Assembly (NCBI RefSeq): GCF_000367365.1
Contig: NZ_BARF01000084.1
Span: forward strand, 1 to 64,000
From: Streptomyces prunicolor NBRC 13075
GTDB taxonomy: Bacteria; Actinomycetota; Actinomycetes; Streptomycetales; Streptomycetaceae
Direction of reading: 5' to 3'
DNA length: 64,000 nt
Under the pieces are notes generated by a model. It searched no databases. It saw only the letters and a program-made list of their open reading frames with translations, and was not told the origin of the DNA. The position numbers and the translations under genes are program-made. Shown here piece after piece: positions 16,003 through 24,951 of this stretch (its first letter is position 1; every line of letters starts with the position of its first letter).

Positions 16003-18210
16003 ATGGCTACTCTCCTTTATCGCTTGGGCCGTGTGGCCTTCCGGTGGCGCTGGTTCGTCACCCTGTTGTGGGTGGCGGTCCTCGGCGCCGTCGGGTTCGC
16101 CGCCGTCAAGGCCCCCGCCGCCCCGGACGACGGCTTCACGATGCCGGGCATCGAGTCGCAGCGCGCCTTCGACCTGCTGGAGCAGCGCTTCCCCGGCACC
16201 GCGGCGGACGGCGCGAGCGCGCGGATCGTCTTCGTCGCCCCGAACGGCGCGAAGGTCACCGCGACCGAGAACCGGGCGGCGATCGAGAAGCTGGTGACAG
16301 CCGCGGCCGACGGTGCCCAAGTCGCCTCCGCCGTCGACCCGTTCGCCGCGAAGGCGGTGAGCAAGGACGCGTCGACGGCGTACTCCACCGTCACCTTCAA
16401 GGTGACGGCCGACGACCTCAGCGGCGCCGCCAAGACCTACCTGGAACGGGCCATCGACACGGCCCGGGACGCGGGCCTGACCGTCGAGGTCGGCGGCGAC
16501 GCGCTCGCCACCCAGCCCGCCGCCGGTGGCAGCGCCGAGGCGATCGGCATCGCGATAGCCGCCGTGGTCCTGCTGATCACCTTCGGCTCGCTGGCCGCGG
16601 CCGGTCTGCCCCTGCTCACCGCGATCCTCGGCGTCGGCATCAGCATGTCCGCGGTCCTCGCCCTGGGCAGCGCCTTCGGCCTCTCCGAGACCACCGGCAC
16701 GCTGGCCACGATGCTCGGCCTCGCCTGCGGTATCGACTACGCGCTGTTCGTCGTGTCCCGCTATCGGGAGGAACGGCAGAAGGGCCACGCTCCGCGCGAA
16801 GCAGCGGGGTTGGCGGCCGGTACGGCGGGTTCGGCTGTGGTGTTCGCCGGACTGACCGTTGTCATCGCCCTGGCCGGTCTGTCGGTGGTCGGCATCCCGA
16901 TGCTGACGAAGATGGGGCTGGCGGCGGCGGGCGCGGTCCTCCTGTCGGTCCTGATCTCCCTCACCCTGGTCCCCGCCGTCCTCGGCTTCTGGCCCAACGC
17001 CGTCCTCTCCCGCCGCGAACGGAAGAAGGGGATGAGGCGGGGCAACGGCGAGAACGGCGGCAGCCGTTGGGCCCGGATCGTCGTCCGCCGCCCGATCCCC
17101 GTCCTGCTGCTCGGCGTCGTGGGCCTCGGCGCGATGGCTCTCCCGGCCCTCGACCTCCAGCTCGGCATGCCCGGCGACGAGGCCAAGTCCACGTCCACCA
17201 CCGAACGCCGTGCCTACGACGACCTCGCGCAGGGCTTCGGCCCCGGCTTCAACGGTCCCCTGACCATCGTCGTGGACGCGAAGAAGGCGGACGACGCGAA
17301 GAGCGCCGTAGCGACCGTCTCGAAGGAGATCGCGGCCACCGGCGGAGTGGTCTCCGTCTCACCGGCCCGCTTCAACTCGGCAGGCGACACAGCGGTGTTC
17401 AGCGCGACCCCCGCCACCAGCCCCACCGACGAGAAGAGCAAGCAGCTCATCCAGACGATCCGCGACGAGCGGTCCGGCATCGAGTCGAAGGCCTCCGGCG
17501 CGAGCTTCGAGGTCACCGGCACCACCGCGCTGAACATCGACGTGGCACAGAAGGTCCAGGACGCGCTGATCCCGTATCTGGCGCTGGTGGTCGGCCTGGC
17601 GATCGTCCTGCTGCTCCTGGTCTTCCGCTCGCTGCTCGTGCCTCTGAAGGCGGCGCTCGGCTTCCTGCTCTCGGTGCTCGCGGCGCTCGGCGCGGTGGTC
17701 GCGGTCTTCCAACAGGGCCACGGGGCCTCGCTGTTGGGCGTCGACCAGACCGGCCCGATCATGAGCCTGATGCCGATCTTCCTGGTGGGCATCGTCTTCG
17801 GACTGGCCATGGACTACGAGGTGTTCCTGGTCTCCCGGATGCGCGAGGCGTACGTCCACGGGGACGGGCCCGGTGAGGCGATCGTCTCCGGGTTCCGGCA
17901 CAGCGCCCGGGTGGTCGTGGCCGCCGCGCTGATCATGATGGCGGTGTTCTCGGGCTTCATCGGCGCGGGCGCCTCGATGATCAAGATGATCGGCTTCGGG
18001 CTGGCCGTCGCGGTTCTCTTCGACGCGTTCGTGGTCCGGATGGCGATCGTCCCGGCCGTCCTCTCGCTGCTCGGCAACAAGGCCTGGTACCTGCCGAGTT
18101 GGCTCGACCGGATCCTGCCTCGCATGGACGTCGAGGGCGAGGCCCTGAGCCGCAAGGTCCCGGCGCCGGTCGCCGACACGCCCACTGCCCGGCTCACTCC
18201 GGTCCCCTAG
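16003..18210 (+). CDS. MMPL family transporter
   Basis: 735 aa, a RND-superfamily exporter of the actinobacterial MMPL type that moves lipids or drugs using the proton gradient. TM1 follows FRWRWFVTLLWVAVLGAVGF. Each half has a large extracytoplasmic loop and then 5 TM segments. The paired family motifs GIDYALFVVSRYREE (about 247) and AMDYEVFLVSRMREAY (about 604) contain the Asp-Tyr pairs used in proton relay. The stop codon TAG coincides with the TA target duplication of a MITE, so the original C terminus may have been a little different. A perfect 22-bp palindrome lies upstream. Confidence 0.93.
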   Translation: MATLLYRLGRVAFRWRWFVTLLWVAVLGAVGFAAVKAPAAPDDGFTMPGIESQRAFDLLEQRFPGTAADGASARIVFVAPNGAKVTATENRAAIEKLVTAAADGAQVASAVDPFAAKAVSKDASTAYSTVTFKVTADDLSGAAKTYLERAIDTARDAGLTVEVGGDALATQPAAGGSAEAIGIAIAAVVLLITFGSLAAAGLPLLTAILGVGISMSAVLALGSAFGLSETTGTLATMLGLACGIDYALFVVSRYREERQKGHAPREAAGLAAGTAGSAVVFAGLTVVIALAGLSVVGIPMLTKMGLAAAGAVLLSVLISLTLVPAVLGFWPNAVLSRRERKKGMRRGNGENGGSRWARIVVRRPIPVLLLGVVGLGAMALPALDLQLGMPGDEAKSTSTTERRAYDDLAQGFGPGFNGPLTIVVDAKKADDAKSAVATVSKEIAATGGVVSVSPARFNSAGDTAVFSATPATSPTDEKSKQLIQTIRDERSGIESKASGASFEVTGTTALNIDVAQKVQDALIPYLALVVGLAIVLLLLVFRSLLVPLKAALGFLLSVLAALGAVVAVFQQGHGASLLGVDQTGPIMSLMPIFLVGIVFGLAMDYEVFLVSRMREAYVHGDGPGEAIVSGFRHSARVVVAAALIMMAVFSGFIGAGASMIKMIGFGLAVAVLFDAFVVRMAIVPAVLSLLGNKAWYLPSWLDRILPRMDVEGEALSRKVPAPVADTPTARLTPVP

Positions 18211-18442
18211 GTCCTGTCTGACAATTCCCGTCGTCGCCCGGAGGGCGGCCTCGCGGCGTCAGGTGCGTGCTCTGGGGGTCCCCCCGGCCGGAGGCTGGGG
18301 GAGTGCCGGGCGTAGACCCTCGTACTGGACGTACTTGGGTCTGCGCCCGGTGCGGCGAGTGGGAGCACCTCCCACGCCCTTAAGGCAGTGGGGGAGCGGG
18401 CATGGCGTCGCGAGGCAGACGGGAATTGTCAGACAGGCCCTA
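18208..18442. mobile_element. MITE-like element with TA target duplication
   Basis: The terminal inverted repeats are G(T/G)CCTGTCTGACAATTCCC plus GTC at each end, at 18210-18232 and 18418-18440. The element is about 231 bp, bounded by CTAG on both sides, which fits TA duplication by an IS630/Tc1-mariner-type transposase. The inside holds only GC-rich hairpins (for example TCTGGGGGTCCCCCC) and no gene. The left TA lies in the stop codon of the MMPL gene. Confidence 0.8.
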
Positions 18443-18637
18443 GCTCCCCCAGACCGGGGCCGCCGAGAGCGGAGGCGGCCCCGCGGTGCCGGATCCCGTG
18501 GGGACGGGGACCGGCGCAAGTCCCGGGCCCGGCGACGGGGCACTCCCCCCGCCTGTCGCCGGGCCCGCGGACGTCCACAACTCACCAAGTCACCAGCTCA
18601 CCGATCCATCAACTCGCCCATCAGAGAGGGCACTTCG

Positions 18638-19588
18638 ATGAAAACCTCCGTGCAGGCCGGGGTGGCCGGGCTCCTCGCCTGCGGCACCCTGCTCACCGTC
18701 GTCCTGGTCGCCCGCGACGGCGACGATGACGGCAGCCACACCGGTGTCGCCTACTCGGCCCCGACGAAGGGCCCGTACGTGGCGATCGGCGACTCCTACA
18801 CCGCGGGGCCGGGGATAACCGACCCCACGGGCAGCCCCGCCGGCTGCGACCGCTCCACCGGCAACTACCCGGCCCTGGTCGCCGCCGAACTGGGCCTGAA
18901 GGGCGGGGACTTCCGTGATGTGAGCTGCAGCGGCGCCACCGCCGCCGACCTCACGGCAGCGCAGAAGACGAACGACGGCACCAACTCCCCCCAACTCACG
19001 GCACTTTCGTCGACCACTCGCCTGGTCACCATCGGCATCGGCGGCAACGACATCGGCTTCAGCTCGATGATCAAACGGTGCGTGGGGATGGGCGCGCTGT
19101 ACCAACTCACCGGCAGCGGCAAGTACTTCACCGAGGACGCGCCCTGCGAGCGCGAGTACGTCAACGGCGACTCCGACAAGGTGAAGCAGAAGATCAGCAC
19201 GGCGGGCGACCGGCTCACCCGGGTCCTGACGGAGGTCAAACGCCGCGCCCCCGAGGCCCGGGTCTACGTCGTCTCGTACCCGGCGATCCTGCCCTCCGAC
19301 AGCGCCGACTGCGGCCGGGACATGTCCCTCGCGCCGGGCGACGTGAGCTTCCTCCGGGAGAAGGAGCAACAGCTCAACATCATGCTGCGGCAACAGGCTT
19401 CGGAGGCGGGGGTCGGCTACGTCGACACGTACACGCCCTCCGCCGACCACAACGCCTGCGCGGCGAAGGACACCCGCTGGATCGAACCGCTCGTACCGGA
19501 GAACCCGGCGGCTCCGGTGCATCCGAACGCGCGGGGTGAGCGGGGCATGGCGGACGCGGTGCTGCGCACGGTCAAGTCGGCGTTGTAG
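18638..19588 (+). CDS. Secreted SGNH/GDSL-family hydrolase
   Basis: 316 aa starting MKTSVQAGVAGLLACGTLLT with GAGAGG about 8 nt upstream. The N-terminal hydrophobic segment is a signal peptide or anchor. Block I is YVAIGDSYTAGPG (nucleophile Ser), block III IGIGGNDIGFSS (Gly and Asn of the oxyanion hole) and block V APVHPNARGERG (catalytic His, with Asp replaced or shifted). Six Cys in the mature part probably form disulfides, as in Streptomyces lipases of this family. It is an extracellular esterase or lipase. The gap before it contains the MITE. Confidence 0.9.
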   Translation: MKTSVQAGVAGLLACGTLLTVVLVARDGDDDGSHTGVAYSAPTKGPYVAIGDSYTAGPGITDPTGSPAGCDRSTGNYPALVAAELGLKGGDFRDVSCSGATAADLTAAQKTNDGTNSPQLTALSSTTRLVTIGIGGNDIGFSSMIKRCVGMGALYQLTGSGKYFTEDAPCEREYVNGDSDKVKQKISTAGDRLTRVLTEVKRRAPEARVYVVSYPAILPSDSADCGRDMSLAPGDVSFLREKEQQLNIMLRQQASEAGVGYVDTYTPSADHNACAAKDTRWIEPLVPENPAAPVHPNARGERGMADAVLRTVKSAL

Positions 19589-19737
19589 GACGGTCGTTCA
19601 CGATCCGAGGTGTCAACCCGCGAGTCCGCGACCTAAGTTGCACCCGTGGGCACTGTGAGTCACGACAACTCCCCAGGCCGTACCGATGGTCCCGGCACAG
19701 CATGAGGCGACTCGTCCTCAAGTGATCGGGAGACACA

Positions 19738-19924
19738 TTGAGTCCTCCCCCAGCTGAAGCAGGGGGATTCCTGGCTCACGCCGCCTGCGGGTCAGCGACC
19801 CAACAGGTCTTCCACGATCAACACCAGCCGGGTTGAAACCAGCCCGGTTTGTACCGCAAAGCTTAGAGGTGCATGTGCTGTCTTGGTTCTCGATCAGCAC
19901 GGCGTACGCGCTTGGCTCTCGCAA
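19738..19924 (-). mobile_element. IS200/IS605-type right-end remnant
   Basis: On the minus strand the sequence ends GGAATCCCCCTGCTTCAGC then TGGGGGAGGACTCAA. This is the hairpin-plus-tail arrangement found at the right end of Streptomyces IS200/IS605 (TnpB) elements. About 68 codons upstream of the hairpin are open and Arg/Gly-rich as in TnpB tails, but no nuclease domain remains. The remnant lies just before the truncated carboxylesterase. The 19589-19737 stretch shows nothing else. Confidence 0.5.
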
Positions 19925-20004
19925 CGCACGCCAATCAGCTCACCCGATCGCGTGGGCGGTCTTTCGCCCTGGAGGCGAAACCCCGTTCCCTGCCTCCGCG
20001 AGGC

Positions 20005-21335
20005 CGACACCTGGGGCGCCGCCTGCCCCAGCCGGTCACGGGCATCGCCGCCGACAAGGTGCCCCCGCTGAGCGAGGACTGCCTGAACCTCAACATCTGG
20101 ACGGCGGCGGGCAGTTCGACCTCCTCCCGGGATCTCCGCCCGGTCTTCGTGTGGATCTACGGCGGCCGCAACAGCGCCATGTGGGCCTCGCAGCCGGTGT
20201 ACGACGAGGCGAACCTGGCGGCCAAGGGCGCGGTCGTGGTGACGTACAACCACCGGGTGGGCGCCTTCGGCAACCTCGCGCATCCGGCGCTGAGTTCGGA
20301 GAGCGGGCACGGTGGTTCCGGGAACTGGGGTGTGCAGGACACGGTCGCGGCGCTGCGGTGGATCCGCCGCAACATCGCCGGGTTCGGGGGCGATCCGGAG
20401 CGGGTGACGCTGGCGGGCTGGTCGCACGGTTCGTCGTTCGTGAACATCCTGATGATCTCGGAGCTGGCGCGGGGCCTGTTCCACCGGGCCGTGCTGTCGG
20501 CGGGCGTGCAGTACACCAAGGACCCGACGCTGGGCCATGTGGCGGGCGGTTACTCGGAGTTGGCGGCGGCGGAGGCCAACGGCACGGCGTTCGCGACGTA
20601 CATGGGCGCGGCTACGTTGCCGGAGTTGCGCGCGCTGACGGCCGACGAGATCGTGACGAAGGTGTACGCGCAGGGTGCCCCGGCGGCGGGCACGAGCTTC
20701 GGCAACGTACTGGACGGCCATGTCCTGCCGAAGTCGTACACGGCCGCGATGACATCCCGTACCGAGTACGACGTGCCGGTCCTCACCGGCAACAACAAGG
20801 ACGAGAACGGCGCTTCACCGACGCTGACGATGACGGTCGAGGCGTACGCGGCGTACGCGGCGACGACGTTCGGCGACAGGGCGGCCGACTTCCTGGCCCT
20901 CTACCCCGCGACGACGGACGCGGAGGCGGCAGCCCAGTACAACGCCTACGCCCGCGACGAGGAGCGGGTCTCCACGTTCCTCTGGGGCACCCAGTTCCGC
21001 CTCACGGCCGCCAACCGCAGCCCGGTCTACAACTACTGGTGGACCCACGTCCCCCGGGCCAGGAGACCACCAACCCGATCGAACCGGCGGACGGCGCGGG
21101 CGCGTACCACGGTGCCGAGAAGTACTACCTCTTCGGCAACCTGTACGGCACGGATCGCCCCTGGACGGCCGCGGACCACGCGATCGCCGACACGACGTCG
21201 TCGTACGTGGCGAACTTCGCGGCGACGGGCAACCCGAACGGTCACGGCCTGCCGGTGTGGCCGGCGTTGCGGACGTCGAAGCCGGTGTCGATGGAGCTGG
21301 GCAACCACTTCGCGCCGTCCAGCACATACCGCTGA
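20005..21335 (+). pseudogene. Type B carboxylesterase, 5'-truncated and frameshifted
   Basis: Recognisable alpha/beta-hydrolase sequence runs through three reading segments. READTWGAACP is in one frame up to about 20030. The second, from QPVTGIAADKVPPLSEDCL through VWIYGGR, GxSxG nucleophile GWSHGS and acid NNKDENG, runs to about 21055. The catalytic His region YHGAEKYYLFGNLYG and a C terminus ending at 21335 are in a third. At least two frameshifts (near 20030 and 21060) and loss of the first 60-80 residues make it non-functional. Remaining base composition is normal for the genome, so the decay is probably recent. An assembly error could explain one frameshift but not the missing start. Confidence 0.8.
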
Positions 21336-21690
21336 TCGCAGACCTCGGCGACCGCGGCGGAGTGCGTCACGAGCAGCACGGCCGCGCCCCGCTCGGCACA
21401 CGAACGCAGCGAACTCATCACGGAGTTGGCGTTCTTCGGGGCCAGCCCCGAGGTCGGCTCGTCGGCGAGGACGAGCACCGGTTCCTTCACAGCGGCCCGG
21501 GCCACCGCGATGCGCTGCCGCTGCCCGCCGGAGAGTTCGGTGGCCGGAGAGTCCGCCAACTGCTCCATACCGAGGTCACCGAGCAGCGCCCGCGCCGCCG
21601 TACGGTGCCGGGACAGCCGCGGCCCGAACGCGGCGGCGACGTTCTCCCAGGCGTTGAGAAACGTGAGAAGCCCAAGGTCCTGCACGCGTA
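21314..21690 (-). pseudogene. ABC transporter ATP-binding protein fragment
   Basis: The minus-strand frame encodes NAWENVAAAFG, signature ELSGGQRQRIAVARA, Walker B VLVLADEPTSGL and the switch His in VLLVTHSAAVAEVCD, resembling LolD/MacB-type ATPases. The Walker A half is missing and the 3' end runs into the carboxylesterase remnant, so it is a truncated relic. Confidence 0.75.
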
Positions 21691-21996
21691 TCGGAAGGCC
21701 AGGCCTTCGCTCAGGACGACCGGTGGGGAGGCGGTGTTCATACGTCGTCTTCACCCGCTCCCCGCGTTCGTCCCCAACTGGGCGTCGGGCTTTACATGTT
21801 GGGGAATGTCAGGAAGTGACCGAAAGGCGCCGACGGCAAGATGGGAAATGTCCCGGATCTACGGAACGGGATGCTCCTGAACGCTGCGAGTCCGGTGTCC
21901 ACAAGAGACTCGGAGACCAGATGCAGCCGCCGACGAGGCAGCCTGATTCACCCCGGCGGAGTAACCCCGCTGCTCACAAGAGGACGGATCGCGGGC

Positions 21997-22116
21997 GTTC
22001 CAGCGCAGGTCCAGCTTCTCCAGGGAGGGCAGGTCCAGAAGCCAGTCCGGTAGCAGGGTGACCGACTCCGGTACTTTTCCCAGCTGTTGGCGCCATAGGT
22101 TCCACACGTGGGGCAC
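21997..22116 (-). pseudogene. Leucine-rich-repeat protein fragment
   Basis: A short minus-strand stretch reads GKVPESVTLLPDWLLDLPSL then EKLDLRWN, the pattern of one to two leucine-rich repeats. The frame has no plausible start and continues into sequence that is not LRR. The surrounding 21690-22130 region contains nothing else I can identify. Confidence 0.45.
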
Positions 22117-22132
22117 AGCCCGCCCCCTTCAA

Positions 22133-22579
22133 CTACGCCCAGCCGTACAGAGACATTTGTGTCCCGGTCCCGTTGAGGTAGTGATCGAGCGCCTGGGCGT
22201 TGCCCCGGACGAAGTTCTCCGGAACGGCGTCGACGTCGACCCAGCCGACCTGCGCGTGCTTGAGGGGTTCGCGGTTCTCGGGTTCGCCGGTCCATTCCTC
22301 CGTGACGAAGACGACCGTGAGGTAGCCGGTCGGTGCCCCGACGCCCAGGGCCGCGTGGACGACGTGGACGACCTTCAGCGACTCCTCCGGCACGACGAGC
22401 CCGGTCTCCTCGTGCAGTTCGCGCACGGCGGTGGCGGTGATGGGCTCGCCGGGTTCGTTCTTGCCGACGGGGAGGTCCCACATCCCTCGGCCGAACTTGG
22501 CGTACTCACCGCGCTGGATGAGGACGACCCGGCCCGCGGCCCGGTCGTGCACGATGACGGCGGCTACCAGCAGGGTCAC
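22133..22579 (-). CDS. Nudix hydrolase
   Basis: 148 aa. The Nudix box is complete (GKNEPGEPITATAVRELHEE followed by TGL, fitting GX5EX7REUXEEXGU), about residues 39-61, so a nucleoside diphosphate linked to another moiety should be hydrolysed with Mg2+. The N terminus LLVAAVIVHDRAAGRVVLIQ and the C-terminal beta strands are intact, making this the one apparently functional gene in the decayed 19.7-22.9 kb stretch. Its start overlaps the end of the cut-off secreted-protein gene. The substrate is unknown. Confidence 0.88.
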   Translation of the reverse strand: MTLLVAAVIVHDRAAGRVVLIQRGEYAKFGRGMWDLPVGKNEPGEPITATAVRELHEETGLVVPEESLKVVHVVHAALGVGAPTGYLTVVFVTEEWTGEPENREPLKHAQVGWVDVDAVPENFVRGNAQALDHYLNGTGTQMSLYGWA

Positions 22580-22869
22580 CGGGTGCCCTGCCGGGTGGCA
22601 CCCGGCTCCCCGCCGATCGTCGTCGCGTCGCCGCCGATCGTCGCCGCGTCGCCGCCGTCGAGGTCCGTCACGACGATCCCGTCCGTGCCGGCGCCTCCGC
22701 TGAAGAAGAGGTGCCCGTGACCGGCGTCGACCAGTAGATGCGAGAAGTGTGCGATCGGCAGCGCCACCCCCGACGCCGCGTACGAGTCGGCCGCCCCGGG
22801 GACGATCACACCCGTCAGCCCCAACACCGTCGCCGCCGCGGCGAGCAGCGACATACGCCTCGTCTTCAC
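22576..22869 (-). pseudogene. N-terminal remnant of a secreted protein
   Basis: From the GTG at 22869 there is a signal peptide (KTRRMSLLAAAATVLGLTG through SYAA), then PIAHFSHLLVDAGHGHLFFS and GTDGIVVTDLDGG, which resembles the first blade of YncE-like secreted beta-propeller proteins. It then dissolves into short GTCGCCGCC-type repeats and stops after 97 codons. The full proteins are several hundred residues long, so this is probably a truncated relic. Confidence 0.6.
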
Positions 22870-22969
22870 GCAGGTCCCCCCGGACACACGATGAGGTTCC
22901 GGCCCCGGCCGCGTGGGAGGGGGCCCGGGCGTAAACCCTCAGGTCAAGTTCTGGGCGGATCGTACTACG

Positions 22970-23095
22970 GGGGCTACGGGGGCTAGAGGGCTACGGGGGC
23001 TACGGTGCCCTTCGGCGCGCGGAACCCCCGGATCAGACGGAGTCTGCGGCATCCCCGCGGTGAAGGTGAAGGTGAAGGTGAAGGAGAAGGAGACA
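22970..23095. repeat. Short tandem repeats before arsC 3' end
   Basis: Two simple repeats occur: four near-copies of CTACGGGGG(C) at about 22973-23004 and five near-copies of the hexamer GTGAAG at about 23060-23090. No gene is visible from 22887 to 23127. Replication slippage is the likely origin. Confidence 0.7.
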
Positions 23096-23127
23096 CGGCG
23101 TGAGCCGACCCCGCTCCCCCTGCGGGA

Positions 23128-23595
23128 TCAGGCCGATGCCGCCGGAGTTCCGAGTCCGGGTCCGAGTTCGAGTCCGAGTCCGAGCTCGCCCAGCAGACCG
23201 CGTACCCGCCGCTCGATCTCCTCCCGGATCGGCCGTACGGCGTCCACTCCCTGGCCCGCCGGGTCTTCGAGCCGCCAGTCCAGGTACCGCTTGCCGGGGA
23301 AGACGGGGCAGGTGTCCCCGCAGCCCATCGTGATCACGACGTCCGAGGACTGAACGGCTTCGACGGTGAGCACCTTGGGCGTCTCGGCGGAGACGTCGAT
23401 GCCCACCTCCGCCATGGCCTCGACCACCGCCGGGTTGACCGTGTCGGCGGGAGCGGAACCCGCCGACCGGACCTCGACCCGGTCACCGGCGAGGTGGGTG
23501 AGGAAGGCGGCGCCCATCTGGGAGCGGCCGGCGTTGTGGACGCAGACGAACAACACGGAGGGGCGCTGGGCGGCGGAAGTCATGGCGGGTGTCAT
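23128..23595 (-). CDS. arsC: Arsenate reductase, low-molecular-weight phosphatase type
   Basis: 155 aa, ATG at 23595 with AAGGA 8 nt upstream (a second ATG at 23583 is possible). It reduces arsenate to arsenite. The P-loop VCVHNAGRSQMG (CX5R, about residues 18-29) and the cysteine pair in TMGCGDTCPVFPG (about 90-102) are those of the thioredoxin- or mycothiol-coupled LMW-PTP class. The C terminus is an odd Gly/Leu repeat (LGLGLELGPGLG) encoded by GAGTCC-like repeats. It is last in an arsR-aquaporin-arsC operon. Confidence 0.92.
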   Translation of the reverse strand: MTPAMTSAAQRPSVLFVCVHNAGRSQMGAAFLTHLAGDRVEVRSAGSAPADTVNPAVVEAMAEVGIDVSAETPKVLTVEAVQSSDVVITMGCGDTCPVFPGKRYLDWRLEDPAGQGVDAVRPIREEIERRVRGLLGELGLGLELGPGLGTPAASA

Positions 23596-23624
23596 GGCGG
23601 GTGTCCTTGGGGGCGGAAGTCCGG

Positions 23625-24404
23625 TCAGGGGGAGGCGAGTTCGGGCTCGTCGTGCGGGGCGACGACGACGGTGGCGGCGGTGGCTGCTGCTGTTGCCGCT
23701 GCCGCTGTTGTTGCTGTTGCCGCGCGATCGCGACGTCCGTACACGACCGTCACGGCGGTCAACCCGGTCACGACGCCCAGCAGTTGGGCCCCGATGAACG
23801 GGGCGACGGAGCCGGGCGCGATCCCGGCGAAGGTGTCGGTGAAGGCACGGCCGATGGTGACGGCGGGATTGGCGAAGGAGGTCGAGAAGGTGAACCAGTA
23901 GGCGGCACCGATATAGGAAGCCACGACCGCCGGGGCCAGGGCGGCACGGCCGACCCGCTCCAGCCCGAGGACGAGCAGGACCAGCCCGCCCGTGGCGACG
24001 ACCTCACCCAGCAACAGGTGCTCTGCGGAACGGTGTTGGGTGGAGAACCTCACCAGCGGCTCACCGAACATGGCATCGGCCAGCACCGCACCGGCGATCG
24101 CCCCGGCGACCTGCGCCGGAACGTACGCGGCGACCTCACGCAGGCCGGGCCCCTCACCCGTACGACGGCCGGTCGCCCAGGCGGCCAGGGTCACGGCGGG
24201 GTTGAAGTGCGCGCCGGAGACCGGCCCGAGCAGCGTGATCAGCACGCCCAGGCCGAAGACGGTGGCCAGCGAGTTGGCCAACAACTGCACGCCGACGTCG
24301 TGCGACAGCTCGGTCGCCTGAATCCCGGAGCCCACGACCACGGTCACCAGCAGCCCGGTCCCGATCGCCTCGGCGGCGACCCGGCGACCAAGTGGCGCCG
24401 TCAC
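23625..24404 (-). CDS. MIP/aquaporin family channel of an ars operon
   Basis: 259 aa from the GTG at 24404, which overlaps the arsR stop as GTGA. Six TM segments surround the two pore motifs SGAHFNPAVT (about 75) and SFANPAVTIG (about 180). In ars operons such channels (AqpS type) let arsenite leave the cell down its gradient after ArsC reduces arsenate, replacing ArsB/Acr3 pumps. The C-terminal tail is low-complexity (ATATTAAAATAAAT). It sits between arsR and arsC, consistent with that job. Confidence 0.88.
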   Translation of the reverse strand: MTAPLGRRVAAEAIGTGLLVTVVVGSGIQATELSHDVGVQLLANSLATVFGLGVLITLLGPVSGAHFNPAVTLAAWATGRRTGEGPGLREVAAYVPAQVAGAIAGAVLADAMFGEPLVRFSTQHRSAEHLLLGEVVATGGLVLLVLGLERVGRAALAPAVVASYIGAAYWFTFSTSFANPAVTIGRAFTDTFAGIAPGSVAPFIGAQLLGVVTGLTAVTVVYGRRDRAATATTAAAATAAATAATVVVAPHDEPELASP

Positions 24405-24799
24405 GGGGTCACTTCGGCGGTGGTCACTCCGACAACAGCTGCTTCGGCGACGGTCACTTCGGTGACGGCCCGCGGTGTCGTCAGGAACGCGGCGAGCTGG
24501 TCCAGGACACCGGGCAGCGCCCAGTAGTACACCCACGTCCCTCGGCGTTCGCAGTCGATGAGACCGGCCTGCCGCAGCAGCTTGAGGTGGTGGGAGATCG
24601 TCGGCTGGGACAGGTCGAAGGCCGGCGTCATCTCACACACGCAGACCTCACCGCCGTCCCGCGAGGCGATCATCGACAGCAGGCGCAGGCGCACCGGGTC
24701 GCCCAGCGCCTTGAACACCTTCGCCAGCTCCGTGGCACGTACGTCGGCCAGGGGCGCGGAGGCCAGACCGGGACAACACGAGGCGTCCTGACCAACCAC
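24401..24799 (-). CDS. arsR: ArsR family metalloregulator
   Basis: 132 aa, GTG start. It has a winged HTH (FKALGDPVRLRLLSMIAS; TISHHLKLLRQAGLIDCERR; wing GTWVYYWA). Candidate As(III) ligands are the N-terminal CC pair (ASCCPGL) and CVCEMT at the start of the recognition region, as in actinobacterial ArsR proteins. It should repress the leftward ars operon, and probably divergent arsM, until arsenite binds. It is translationally coupled to the channel gene. Confidence 0.92.
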   Translation of the reverse strand: MVGQDASCCPGLASAPLADVRATELAKVFKALGDPVRLRLLSMIASRDGGEVCVCEMTPAFDLSQPTISHHLKLLRQAGLIDCERRGTWVYYWALPGVLDQLAAFLTTPRAVTEVTVAEAAVVGVTTAEVTP

Positions 24800-24951
24800 T
24801 TCGCTCCCCCACTCCCCCCGATCACCTCAAGCTCTTGTTTCGACATGCCTCTATATTGACGGCTTTCGATTCAAGGCGCAAGGTTGCATCAACGAACGCC
24901 AATACAGCCCGCTACGGGGCTCACCATGCCCCACCCCACTCAGGAGTGACG
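24800..24951. promoter_or_regulatory. Divergent ars promoter region
   Basis: The 152-bp gap between arsR and arsM contains TATATTGAC (about 24851-24859) and TTGA-N11-TCAA (about 24855-24873), a possible ArsR site. It should hold promoters for both directions. No gene fits here. Confidence 0.4.

Noticed and set aside
22970..23095. Possible CRISPR array
   Set aside because: The repeats are 6-10 bp and contiguous, with no spacers and no cas genes nearby.
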